Assembly (NCBI GenBank): GCA_000824785.1
Contig: CCNB01000043.1
Location: 62,001-126,000, forward strand
DNA from: Mesorhizobium plurifarium
Lineage (GTDB): Bacteria > Pseudomonadota > Alphaproteobacteria > Rhizobiales > Rhizobiaceae
DNA length: 64,000 nucleotides
Direction: 5' to 3'
The position numbers and the translations under genes are program-made. Of this stretch, positions 55,546-63,407 are shown one piece after another (positions within the stretch are counted from its first letter, which is position 1; each line of letters starts with the position of its first letter). Under the pieces are notes generated by a model. That model saw only the letters and a list, made by a program, of their open reading frames with translations, was not told the DNA's origin and searched no databases.

Positions 55546-56580
55546 TCAAGCGTCGGGCTGCAGTCGCCGCCGCTTGCGGTCGACGCCGAGGCCCGTCGCC
55601 TCGAGCAGGCCCTTGCGCTTGGCGTCGTAGTAGTAGCCGGTCTGGTAGAGCGTGTCGGCTCGCTTGGCGTTGCCGCCCGAAACCAGCCAGGCGCCGCGCA
55701 GATATTTCACCGCGTATTTGAGGTTGGTCTCGGCGTCGAACAGGCCGGCCGCCGGCCCGTCATAGCCCATGCCGCGCGCCGTAGCGTGCTTGATCTGCAT
55801 CAGCCCCCAATGGCCGTGATTGTAGGCTTTCGGGTTGAATGTGCTCTCGCGGTTCACGACATGGCGCACCAGCTCGACCGGCACTTCGTAGATCGCCGAA
55901 TATTTCTCGATCAGCCGCTCGATCTCGCCGCGCGGGCCGCTGGCATGCTGCTCGGGCTGGCCGGGTGCCGCCAGCAGAGCCGGGTTTCCCGGAACCACAT
56001 AGGCGGCCTGCTGGACGCCCGGCATTGGGGCGACTTTCGCCGACTGGCCGGTGACCGGCATTGCCATGCCCGCGGTCGTGTAGACCGCCGCCTGCTTGAT
56101 CGACGCCCCTTGCTTGATGGATCCTGGACTGGTCGGCGAGCCGCCGGCCGTCAGCACCGGCGGCGGCGGAAACTGGCCGGCCATCGGCGTCGCTCCGGCG
56201 AAGGCCGCGGGCTGAGCCAGCGTCGCGCCGGGCTGGACGGGCGGCGGCAACAGCGCGCCTTGCGTCGCGGGCGCGCCCGGCGCGGTCGACATGGCGACGG
56301 CATCGCCGGCGAGCGCCGCGGTCTGCACCTGCGCGAGCCCGGAAGGCTCCGGCAGCACGGCAACCGTTTCCGGCAGCGCAAGGGTCGGCGTGTCGTCCGC
56401 GACAGCAGGCGTAGAGGCTGCCGCAAGCGCGGGTGCGGCCTTCATCTGCGAGGTCGAGGTGCAACCGCTGAGACCGGCTGCTGCAACGAGCACGCCGAGC
56501 GCGGTGAATATGATTTTAGCTGGCAAGCCGTGCAGGTCCGGTTTGTCGGTTGTTAAGGAGTCCTTACACCAGCGATTCAC
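55546..56580 (-). CDS. Lytic transglycosylase lipoprotein
   Basis: About 344 residues if a GTG at 56578-56580 is used; a TTG at 56524-56526 would give MPAKIIFTALGVLVAAAGLS then GC, a tidy lipoprotein signal with Cys after LSG. The start is unsettled. A long Pro/Ala-rich, low-complexity region precedes the SLT domain: IEKYSAIYEVPVELVRHVVN, RESTFNPKAYNHGHWGLMQI (catalytic Glu in RES), then AVKYLRGAWLVSGG. It cleaves peptidoglycan glycan strands from the outer membrane side. Confidence 0.85.
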   Translation of the reverse strand: MNRWCKDSLTTDKPDLHGLPAKIIFTALGVLVAAAGLSGCTSTSQMKAAPALAAASTPAVADDTPTLALPETVAVLPEPSGLAQVQTAALAGDAVAMSTAPGAPATQGALLPPPVQPGATLAQPAAFAGATPMAGQFPPPPVLTAGGSPTSPGSIKQGASIKQAAVYTTAGMAMPVTGQSAKVAPMPGVQQAAYVVPGNPALLAAPGQPEQHASGPRGEIERLIEKYSAIYEVPVELVRHVVNRESTFNPKAYNHGHWGLMQIKHATARGMGYDGPAAGLFDAETNLKYAVKYLRGAWLVSGGNAKRADTLYQTGYYYDAKRKGLLEATGLGVDRKRRRLQPDA

Positions 56581-56691
56581 ACCCGGCAATCGGGGCCAGC
56601 AGGCGGTTTTCGGGTGGCGATAACAGGGCGGAAATGCCATATTGTTCTGGATATGTACTCGTTTTTCGCTGTTTTGCGGAAGGAAAACGCC

Positions 56692-57261
56692 ATGAAACCC
56701 GCATCTGAGATCACGGCCGGCCACGCAGTGTTAGAAACAGTGATCGGCTTCATGGGCATCGCCTGGAGCGAGAAGGGCCTGATCCGGCTCTGCCTGCCCG
56801 AACGCAGCCGCGAGGCGATCGAGCGCCGGCTGTTGCGCCACCCCGGCGTCTCGACCTCGACGGACCAGCCGCAATGGGTGGTCGAGCTGATCGCCTCGAT
56901 CAAGGCCTACGCGGCCGGCGAGGACGTCGACTTCTCCGGCGTGCCGGTCGACCTGGACGGCGTCGACGACTTTCGCCTCGCCATCTACGATGCCGCGCGC
57001 AAACTCCGCTTCGGCGAGACCACCACCTATGGTGAGTTGGCAAGGCGCGCCGGCCATGCCGGCCTTCCGCGCGAGACGGGTGCGGCGCTTGGCGCCAATC
57101 CGGTGCCGTTGGTTATCCCATGCCACCGCATCCTCGCCGCGGGCGGCAAGATCGGCGGCTTCTCCGCTCCGGGCGGCTCGGCGACCAAGGAAAAGATGCT
57201 GGCCATGGAAGGCGTTCGCGTCGGCCCGCCGCCGGCCGCGCAGGCCTCGTTCGGTTTCTGA
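56692..57261 (+). CDS. Methylated-DNA-[protein]-cysteine S-methyltransferase (Ogt/Ada-C type)
   Basis: 189 residues from the ATG at 56692 (GGAAGG upstream). The active site VPLVIPCHRILAAGGKIGGF holds PCHR at 143-146 with acceptor Cys144. FRLAIYDAARKLRFGETTTY is the helix-turn-helix region; NPVPL precedes it. It repairs O6-alkylguanine by suicide transfer. The first ~25 residues (GFMGIAWSEKGLIRLCLPER) fit the N-terminal domain. Confidence 0.92.
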   Translation: MKPASEITAGHAVLETVIGFMGIAWSEKGLIRLCLPERSREAIERRLLRHPGVSTSTDQPQWVVELIASIKAYAAGEDVDFSGVPVDLDGVDDFRLAIYDAARKLRFGETTTYGELARRAGHAGLPRETGAALGANPVPLVIPCHRILAAGGKIGGFSAPGGSATKEKMLAMEGVRVGPPPAAQASFGF

Positions 57262-57288
57262 GGGGCGCCCGCTCGCTCCCCGTATCAA

Positions 57289-57615
57289 TTAGTCGTGCAG
57301 GAACCGGCGGCGGAAGCGCCGGTCGAAATCCGGGCGCTTGCAGACATAGACCATGCAGGATCTGGTGTCGGCGCTCGGCACATAGGCGCGCGCCCGCACT
57401 TCGCCCGCGTTGCAGAAGCGCTCGTCACGCACATAGCGGTCGTAGAGCGGCAGCCCCGGCACGCGCGTCGACTGGTAGCGCAGGATGACGGCGCCCTGTC
57501 TGGCGATCGTCGCCTGCACCCGGTCGCAGCTCATGCGCGTCGGATCGTAACGCGACACCGCTTGCGCCTCGGCGGCCAGCAGCAGGAAACAGGTGGCAAG
57601 CAAAATGGTCTTCAT
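57289..57615 (-). CDS. Small exported hypothetical protein with Cys residues
   Basis: 108 residues from the ATG at 57613-57615. Signal peptide about 1-19 (MKTILLATCFLLLAAEAQA). The mature part has four cysteines and an Arg/Asp-rich tail (SRYDPTRMSCDRVQATIARQ, FCNAGEVRARAYVPSADTRS, CMVYVCKRPDF). Typical of small periplasmic rhizobial proteins without a known role. Divergent neighbour is none; convergent with the Ogt-type gene. Confidence 0.65.
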   Translation of the reverse strand: MKTILLATCFLLLAAEAQAVSRYDPTRMSCDRVQATIARQGAVILRYQSTRVPGLPLYDRYVRDERFCNAGEVRARAYVPSADTRSCMVYVCKRPDFDRRFRRRFLHD

Positions 57616-57892
57616 GATTCCCCCTCCATGGAACGCGGCAAGCATCTCATCCCTCCACAACGCGGGGCCGCTGTCAAAACTTCCATTGCCTTCGATGAGG
57701 ACGACATGCCGGCGGCGCCTCAAGCGACCCGTCTTGTTTTCTCGCGCAAACTATCCTATATCCGCTCCATTGAATTTGGCCGATCGATCGGGCCTCGCGA
57801 TCCCTCGCGTTTGCTGACGTCTCCAAAATTTCGATACCACCGGCCGGACTTTGGTCCGGTCAAACAAAAGCAAATGTGGAAGGGCATTTTCC

Positions 57893-58105
57893 ATGGCAAC
57901 TGGTACGGTCAAGTGGTTCAACGCCACCAAGGGCTACGGCTTCATTCAGCCTGACAATGGCGGCGCGGACGTTTTCGTCCACATCTCCGCTGTCGAGCGC
58001 GCTGGCATGACGAGCCTGGCTGAAGGCCAGAAGATCAACTTCGAGATCGAGCAGGACCGCCGCACCGGCAAGTCCGCTGCTGGGTCTCTGAGCAAGGCAG
58101 CCTGA
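57893..58105 (+). CDS. cspA: Cold-shock protein (CspA family)
   Basis: 70 residues. Single cold-shock domain with RNP1 KGYGFIQPDNGGADVF and RNP2 VFVHISAVERAG, normal for CspA. Binds single-stranded nucleic acid, acting as an RNA chaperone. Its upstream 277-bp gap likely holds a long 5' leader, as usual for csp genes. Several csp paralogues are expected elsewhere. Confidence 0.95.
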   Translation: MATGTVKWFNATKGYGFIQPDNGGADVFVHISAVERAGMTSLAEGQKINFEIEQDRRTGKSAAGSLSKAA

Positions 58106-58269
58106 TTTGGCGATAGCGCGCGCCGGACGAAGGTTCGGGGCGCGCGGCAAGTCACGGATGTACTGACGGTCGCGCGAGAAGCGCGCCGGAGCGAAAGGAC
58201 CCGACAAGCTGGAACAGCAGATAGCTGCCAGCCCGGACTGGACGCTCCCGATCAGGCTACCGGCATAGG

Positions 58270-58297
58270 AAGGCGGGCATTGCCCGCCTTTTTTTAT
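58270..58297 (+). terminator. Rho-independent terminator downstream of cspA
   Basis: AGGCGGGCA and TGCCCGCCT form a strong stem followed by TTTTTTT. It lies 165 bp after the cspA stop, so either the transcript has a long 3' UTR or a small RNA ends here. The 165 bp between hold a GC-rich region (58112-58144) with hairpin potential and no open frame I accept. Confidence 0.85.
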
Positions 58298-58374
58298 TGC
58301 CTGGAGTTTGGGCGAGTTCGGGCCCAGCAGGCCCACGGGTGGCTCTTTTGGCCCATTAGCGCTACCTTTCATGC

Positions 58375-58575
58375 ATGACCAAACTCGAGCAGATCGAAAA
58401 GTCCGTCGCCGAACTGAGCCCCGAAGAGCTGAAAGCCTTTGCCGTCTGGTTCGAGGCGCTGCAGGCTGATCTGTGGGATAAGCAGATCGAAGCCGACGCG
58501 AGGGCGGGGCCGCTGGACAAGCTTGCAGAACAAGCACTGGCCGACCACCGCGCCGGCCGGACCCGACCTCTGTGA
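58375..58575 (+). CDS. Putative antitoxin of a degraded toxin-antitoxin pair
   Basis: 66 residues. MTKLEQIEKSVAELSPEELK, AFAVWFEALQADLWDKQIEA then DARAGPLDKLAEQALADHRA. The short helical, Asp/Glu-rich plan with a C-terminal (L)AEQALADHRAGR is typical of small antitoxins paired with RelE/ParE-like toxins. The stop codon overlaps the GTG of the next frame (GTGA), the classic TA layout. Confidence 0.75.
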   Translation: MTKLEQIEKSVAELSPEELKAFAVWFEALQADLWDKQIEADARAGPLDKLAEQALADHRAGRTRPL

Positions 58576-58819
58576 ACCACTTTGCCGCCCCTTCGTTATG
58601 GGACGCCTACGATAAATTACCTAAATCAATCAGGATGACGATAGCTTTGCCAAGCTGCGCGCAGATCCGTTTCATCCTTCGCTCCATTTCAAGCGGGTTG
58701 GACGTTATTGGTCAGCTCGAGTTGATCTGGACTACCGTGCTGTCGCAGTCCGGGACCAGGACGACATGATCTGGTTTTGGATCGGCACCCACTCCGAATA
58801 TGAACGCCTTTTGAAATAG
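58572..58819 (+). pseudogene. RelE/ParE-like toxin, frameshifted
   Basis: Starts VNHFAAPSLWDAYDKLPKSI in one frame and continues DDSFAKLRADPFHPSLHFKR, VGRYWSARVDLDYRAVAV, DDMIWFWIGTHSEYERLLK in another, ending at a TAG at 58817-58819. The switch is near 58635-58645, between PKSIRM and DDSFAKL. The HPSLHFK and WFWIGTHAEYD-like segments are well conserved, so the frameshift is probably recent. Confidence 0.75.
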
Positions 58820-58900
58820 CCGCTTACGGCCGTGGGCGTACCGAGCGGCTCGTTGGCGCGCTCGTACAGGTCAGGTGCGAAGCGGCGATCGCATGAGGAA

Positions 58901-59509
58901 TTACCCCACCCACTCGATCGGCACATGCCCCTTGTCCGCCTCGACCCGCTTCAGCCAAGCGGCGACGGCCGGATAGGCATCGAGCTGGAAACCGCCCATC
59001 TCGGCCGTATGGGTATAGGCATAGAGCGCAATGTCGGCGACGCTGTAGGCGCTGCCTGCGAAGAACTCGTTCCGCTGCAGGTGCTGGTTCATCACGCCGA
59101 GCGCCTTGTTGCCGCGCTCCAGCGTCTGCGCCAGCCGTTCCGGCGTGGCGTCCTTCGCCCGTTCCGGGAAGGTCAAAAGCGCCTTGCGCACCGCGATGTA
59201 AGGTTCATGGCTGTATTGCTCAAAGAACAGCCATTGGTAAGCCAGCGCCCGCTCATATTTGTCGGCCGGCAGGAAGCGCGTGCCCTCGGCGAGATAGAGC
59301 AGGATGGCGTTGCTCTCGGCGATGCGCCTGCCGTCGTCGAGCTCGAGCATCGGCACCATCGCGTTCGGATTCTTGGCGACATAGTCGGGCTTGCGCGTTT
59401 CGCCGGTATGCGAACTCACCTCGACCCGGGTGAAGGGGACGCCGAGCTTCGCCATCAACAGCCGCGGCTTGTAGCAATTGCCGCTGTCGGCCATGTCGTA
59501 AAGGATCAT
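58901..59509 (-). CDS. Glutathione S-transferase family protein
   Basis: 202 residues. MILYDMADSGNCYKPRLLMA, KLGVPFTRVEVSS, then KNPNAMVPMLELDDGRRIAE with the NPNAMVP cis-Pro and the ESNAIL glutathione motif (about 65-70). Helical C-terminal domain from about 85. It has Cys12 in place of the usual Ser/Tyr position, resembling beta-class-like GSTs. Substrate unknown. Confidence 0.9.
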   Translation of the reverse strand: MILYDMADSGNCYKPRLLMAKLGVPFTRVEVSSHTGETRKPDYVAKNPNAMVPMLELDDGRRIAESNAILLYLAEGTRFLPADKYERALAYQWLFFEQYSHEPYIAVRKALLTFPERAKDATPERLAQTLERGNKALGVMNQHLQRNEFFAGSAYSVADIALYAYTHTAEMGGFQLDAYPAVAAWLKRVEADKGHVPIEWVG

Positions 59510-59542
59510 ACCTTTTGCCTCTCCGAGTCTCCTTGGAACGCT

Positions 59543-59644
59543 CTAAAGCGCGTCGCGATCCTTCGGATTCGCTCCATGCGCTTTAGGTCTTGATTTTACG
59601 CATGTCTTTATCCCGAAACCGGTTCCCACTTCCGGGAGACATGC
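59543..59644. repeat. Composite RPE-like element
   Basis: First part: dyad CTAAAGCGC ... GCGCTTTAG with inner GATCC TTCG GATTC. Second part: GCATGTCTTTATCCCGAAACC ... GGGAGACATGC is given in pieces: GCATGTC (59600) and GACATGC (59644). This composite is a familiar type in Mesorhizobium-like genomes. It lies 33 bp upstream of the GST gene's start codon, possibly in its promoter. Confidence 0.8.
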
Positions 59645-59695
59645 TCTAACGCGCGCGGCCAGGTCCCATCCAGTGATTTGTTTTTGAGAAGAACC

Positions 59696-59777
59696 ATCAG
59701 CGACGCTGATACGTCCTTTGGGGGCCAGCATCAGCGATGCTGATACGCTTTCTCTGGTCGGCATCAGCGATGCTGAT
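59696..59777. repeat. Triple 15-bp palindrome at the 3' end of the EAL pair
   Basis: ATCAGCGACGCTGAT (59696-59710), ATCAGCGATGCTGAT (59730-59744) and the same again (59763-59777), spaced 34 and 33 bp. Each has perfect ATCAGC/GCTGAT arms with a 3-base centre. The third unit contains the stop codon and the last codons of the downstream EAL gene. The other two are in the gap toward the GST gene. Confidence 0.85.
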
Positions 59778-60624
59778 GCAGGGGTACGACCTTGTTGCCG
59801 GCGTCGAGCAGGGCACCGATGGAAAGCGGTTCTTCCTCGAAGATCGTGCCGGCGAGCGCCGGGCGAGCGAGATGGAAACCCTGCAAAAGGTCGACGCCGC
59901 CCTCGAGCGCGACGCGCAAATGCTGCGCGTTTTCGATGCCCTCGACCAGCACTTTTGCGCCGCGATCATGCAGCGTCGCCACCAACGGCCGGAAGAAGCG
60001 CTCGGCGGCGGCGTGGCGGCAGAGCTCGCCGAACCAGGCGCCATCGATCTTGACGATGTCGGGCGCAAGCAGGTCGATGCGCGCCTCGGTCGAATGCCCC
60101 GTGCCGAAATCGTCGATGGCGATGCGGATGCCGTCGCGCCGCATTTCGCGCACCAGGCTGGCAAGAACGTGGTCGTCGGCCGCCTGCTCGGTGATCTCGC
60201 AGACCAGCAGGCCGGGCTCCAGATCGAAATCTCCGAGATGCCTGGTCATCAGCCGGATCTCGGCGAGCGCCCGTCCGAGATGGTCGTTGACGTTTGGATT
60301 GTAGTTGAAGAACAGCGTCAATCCCTCGACGCCGATGTTGCGATAATTGCCGAGATGCAGCATGCGGCACAGCGTTTCGACAAACAGCCGGTCGGACGCG
60401 GGAACGCCGCCGAAGAAGATCGAAGAGGCTACCGGCTGGGCAATACGGCGCGGCTCGATCAGCCCTTCAACGGCAACCGCCCTGAGCACGCTGCCTTCCG
60501 GCGCGAAGATCGGTTGATAGGCGCTCCACAGCCGGAACTCGCCATAGACGCCGAACTGGAGGCCGATCTCGTCGGCGAAGATCGCCCCGGCGACGTTGCG
60601 CCGCCTGTCCGGTTGTCCGCTCAT
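59764..60624 (-). CDS. EAL-domain protein with altered ExLxR motif
   Basis: 286 residues from the ATG at 60622-60624, which overlaps the stop codon of the upstream EAL gene (ATGA). EAL phosphodiesterase fold: EGLIEP (in place of EALxR), FFNYNPN, CEITEQ, IAIDDFGTGHST, DIVKIDGAWF, VLVEGIENAQ, LLQGFHLARP. Asn, Glu, DD, Lys and Glu catalytic positions look present, but the substrate-binding Arg of ExLxR is Glu here. It might bind rather than degrade c-di-GMP. No GGDEF or membrane part. Confidence 0.85.
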   Translation of the reverse strand: MSGQPDRRRNVAGAIFADEIGLQFGVYGEFRLWSAYQPIFAPEGSVLRAVAVEGLIEPRRIAQPVASSIFFGGVPASDRLFVETLCRMLHLGNYRNIGVEGLTLFFNYNPNVNDHLGRALAEIRLMTRHLGDFDLEPGLLVCEITEQAADDHVLASLVREMRRDGIRIAIDDFGTGHSTEARIDLLAPDIVKIDGAWFGELCRHAAAERFFRPLVATLHDRGAKVLVEGIENAQHLRVALEGGVDLLQGFHLARPALAGTIFEEEPLSIGALLDAGNKVVPLHQHR

Positions 60625-61520
60625 GGCGCGACCTTGCGCCCGAACACTCTTGCCCGCCGCGCCTGCGGCGCCGGGGCGCCGCTTGCGGCGACCTGTGCCT
60701 TGCTTTCTTCGGCCGAAGGCTGCCGCGCGACCTTGCCGAAGACGCGAAAGCTGGTGGGGGCAAGTTCCGGCCGGGCAAGCACATAACCTTGCACCATCGA
60801 GGCGCCGGACCTCTCGGCGAGCTCCAGCTGCCAGCTTTCCTCGATCCCTTCGAAGACGGTGCGGATGCCTTGGTCCTCGAAGCTTTGCACCATCGCCGTC
60901 AGCAACGCGAAGCCGGCGCCGGACTCCATCAGATGGCTGATCCAATGCGCATCGAATTTGACGATGTCGGGCTTGAGTTCCTTGATCCGGTTGATGTCTG
61001 AATCATCGGCGCCATAGTCGTCCACCGCGATGCGGAACCCGTTCGCCCTGAGCGCTTCGACGAAGCCGTAGAGCGTTTCCTGCGAAGCCGATTTCTGCTC
61101 GGTGACCTCGCAGACGATGCGGCGCGGATCGATGCCGGCTTCGTGCAGCACCAGCCGCATGTCGCGCAGCGCCTTGTCGGCGATGCTGCGATCGGTGAAG
61201 ACCGAAGGGTCGAAATTGACGAAGATGGAGGCCTCTTCCGGCAGGCAGGCGCCGGCGTTCAGAAGATGCAGCGTGCGCGTCAGGGCTTCGATATGCAGCC
61301 GGTCGGCCGCCGGGCAAGTCCCGAAGAATGCCCCCGGCGATTGCGGCTCGCCGTCGCGGAACGGCCGGATCAGCCCCTCGAAAGCGGCGACCGAAAGCTT
61401 GCCCTCCTTGAAGGCGAAGATCGGCTGGAACGCGCTCTGCAGCGTATAGATGCCCCAGACACCCGTGGAGGTGCCGTCATCATGACGGATGATATGGGCG
61501 AGCCCGATGCTGCGCGACAA
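60621..61520 (-). CDS. EAL-domain protein with degenerate loop 6
   Basis: 299 residues. EAL motifs: EGLIRP, IFVNFDPS, CEVTEQKS, IAVDDYGADDSDINR, DIVKFDAHWI, TVFEGIEESW, MVQGYVLARP. The ExLxR arginine is kept, but loop 6 reads DDYGADDSD instead of DDFGTGYSS, which is important for dimerisation and catalysis in active EAL enzymes. A ~30-residue C-terminal tail is Ala/Arg-rich. Upstream, coupled partner of the second EAL gene. Sensor or enzyme role undetermined. Confidence 0.85.
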   Translation of the reverse strand: MSRSIGLAHIIRHDDGTSTGVWGIYTLQSAFQPIFAFKEGKLSVAAFEGLIRPFRDGEPQSPGAFFGTCPAADRLHIEALTRTLHLLNAGACLPEEASIFVNFDPSVFTDRSIADKALRDMRLVLHEAGIDPRRIVCEVTEQKSASQETLYGFVEALRANGFRIAVDDYGADDSDINRIKELKPDIVKFDAHWISHLMESGAGFALLTAMVQSFEDQGIRTVFEGIEESWQLELAERSGASMVQGYVLARPELAPTSFRVFGKVARQPSAEESKAQVAASGAPAPQARRARVFGRKVAP

Positions 61521-61739
61521 GATTTCCCGCTCCGCGAATAGGCGCGATCCGATCTGCGATCCTGCCAGCCAAGGGTTTACCGGCCGTTGATGAATTTAGC
61601 GTTGCCGCTCACACAGGCTGACTTTGGTCACGCCTCCTTGACCTCTGGCTCATCGCACAATGCTTGCGCTCGGCGCCATGATGCGACATGAGAGGCGCCG
61701 CGGCCGCTCCTGGCCGCTTTTCCTAGGAGACATCTTGTC

Positions 61740-62942
61740 ATGGCCTTTCTCGCCGACGCCCTTTCCCGCGTTAAGCCTTCCGCGACCATCGCGGTGACGC
61801 AGAAAGCGCGCGAGCTGAAAAATGCCGGCCGTGACGTGATCGGCCTCGGCGCCGGCGAGCCGGATTTCGATACGCCCGACAACATCAAGAACGCGGCGAT
61901 CGAGGCGATCCGCCGCGGCGAGACCAAATATCCGCCGGTCTCCGGCATCGTGCCGCTGCGCGAGGCGATCGCGAAGAAATTCAAGCGCGAGAACAATCTC
62001 GACTACCGCCCGGAGCAGACCATCGTCGGCACCGGCGGCAAGCAGATCCTGTTCAACGCCTTCATGGCGACGCTGAACCCGGGCGACGAGGTCATCATCC
62101 CACGCCCCTACTGGGTGAGCTATCCCGAAATGGTGGCGATCTGCGGCGGCACGTCGGTCTTCGCCGACACCTCGATCGACAACGGCTTCAAGCTGACGGC
62201 CGAAGTGCTGGAAAAGGCGATCACGCCGAAAACCAAATGGCTGTTGATGAATTCGCCGTCCAATCCGTCGGGCGCCGCCTACACCGAGGCCGAGCTTCGG
62301 GCGCTGGCCGATGTGCTGCTGAAGCATCCGCATGTCTGGACGCTGACCGACGACATGTATGAGCACCTGACCTATGGCGACTTCATCTTCAAGACCATCG
62401 CCGAGGTCGAGCCGAACCTTTATGAGCGCACGCTGACCATGAACGGCGTGTCGAAAGCCTATGCCATGACCGGCTGGCGCATTGGCTACGCCGCCGGCCC
62501 GGTGCCGCTCATCAAGGCGATGGACATGATCCAGGGCCAGCAGACCTCGGGCGCCTGCACCATCGCGCAATGGGCTTCCGTCGAGGCGCTCAACGGGCCG
62601 CAGGATTTCATCGCCAAGAACAAGGCGATCTTTCAAAGCAGGCGCGACCTCGTCGTCTCGATGCTCAACCAGGCGCGCGGCATCACCTGCCCCTCACCCG
62701 AAGGCGCCTTCTACGTCTATCCGTCCTGTGCCGGGCTGATCGGCAAGAAGACCAAGACGGGCAAGGTGATCGACAATGACGAGACGTTCTGCTCCGAGCT
62801 GTTGGAAGCCGAAGGTGTCGCGGTGGTGTTCGGTTCGGCCTTCGGCCTTGGACCGAACTTCCGCATCTCCTATGCCACGTCGGAGACGCTGCTGGAGGAA
62901 GCCTGCACGCGCATCCAGCGCTTCACCGCGTCGCTGACCTGA
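61740..62942 (+). CDS. aatA: Aspartate/aromatic aminotransferase, class I PLP-dependent
   Basis: 400 residues. GLGAGEPDFDTPDNIKNAAI (about 36-55), KYPPVSGIVPLREAI, NSPSNPSGAAYTEAELRAL (about 177-195), and the PLP lysine in TMNGVSKAYAMTGWRIGYAA (Lys about 239). This is the alphaproteobacterial AspC/AatA type, exchanging aspartate and oxaloacetate, sometimes also prephenate. Its own terminator follows. Confidence 0.93.
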   Translation: MAFLADALSRVKPSATIAVTQKARELKNAGRDVIGLGAGEPDFDTPDNIKNAAIEAIRRGETKYPPVSGIVPLREAIAKKFKRENNLDYRPEQTIVGTGGKQILFNAFMATLNPGDEVIIPRPYWVSYPEMVAICGGTSVFADTSIDNGFKLTAEVLEKAITPKTKWLLMNSPSNPSGAAYTEAELRALADVLLKHPHVWTLTDDMYEHLTYGDFIFKTIAEVEPNLYERTLTMNGVSKAYAMTGWRIGYAAGPVPLIKAMDMIQGQQTSGACTIAQWASVEALNGPQDFIAKNKAIFQSRRDLVVSMLNQARGITCPSPEGAFYVYPSCAGLIGKKTKTGKVIDNDETFCSELLEAEGVAVVFGSAFGLGPNFRISYATSETLLEEACTRIQRFTASLT

Positions 62943-62963
62943 TCGGCGCGCAGCCGCCAGACG

Positions 62964-62995
62964 ACAAGAACCCGGCTTCAGGCCGGGTTTTTTGT
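62964..62995 (+). terminator. Terminator of the aminotransferase gene
   Basis: AACCCGGC and GCCGGGTT arms around a TTCAG loop, with ACAAG upstream and TTTTTTGT downstream. It starts about 22 bp after the stop codon, ahead of the convergent cupin gene. Confidence 0.88.
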
Positions 62996-63007
62996 CGGAC
63001 GCCTGTC

Positions 63008-63403
63008 TCAACCGCCATATTGCTCGTCGGACACCTGCTCGAGCCAGTCGGCATGGACGCCGTCCAGCGCTTCCTGCATGGCGATGTGTGTCATGGCTGT
63101 TTTCGCCCCGGCGCCATGCCAGTGCTTTTCGCCGGGCGCGAAGGAGACGACATCCCCTGCCCTGATGATCTGGACCGGCTCGCCCCAGCTCTGGGCAAGC
63201 CCGGCGCCAGCGGTGACATAGAGCGTCTGCCCGAGCGGATGGGTGTGCCAGTAAGTGCGCGCGCCGGGCTCGAAACTGACCAGCGTCGCCCTGAGCCGCG
63301 CCGGCGCCTCCTTCTCGATGATCGGCGTCTGCAGCACCCGGTCGGTGAAATACCTGTCCGGCGCGATGATGGTCGGCACGCTGCCGCAAGCCATGATCTT
63401 CAT
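63008..63403 (-). CDS. Cupin-domain protein
   Basis: 131 residues from the ATG at 63401-63403. Cupin motif 1 FEPGARTYWHTHPLGQTLYV (about 45-64; HxH and Glu-less variant), motif 2 VVSFAPGEKHWHGAGAKTAM (about 86-105). Mono-domain cupin of the kind annotated as carboxymuconolactone- or mandelonitrile-lyase-related; a metal-dependent enzyme or sensor. Next gene lies 5 bp upstream on the same strand. Confidence 0.88.
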   Translation of the reverse strand: MKIMACGSVPTIIAPDRYFTDRVLQTPIIEKEAPARLRATLVSFEPGARTYWHTHPLGQTLYVTAGAGLAQSWGEPVQIIRAGDVVSFAPGEKHWHGAGAKTAMTHIAMQEALDGVHADWLEQVSDEQYGG

Positions 63404-63407
63404 CGTC

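Noticed and set aside
59696..59777. Possible mini-CRISPR from evenly spaced palindromes
   Set aside because: Units are only 15 bp, spacers 18-19 bp, no cas genes, and the last unit lies in coding sequence.
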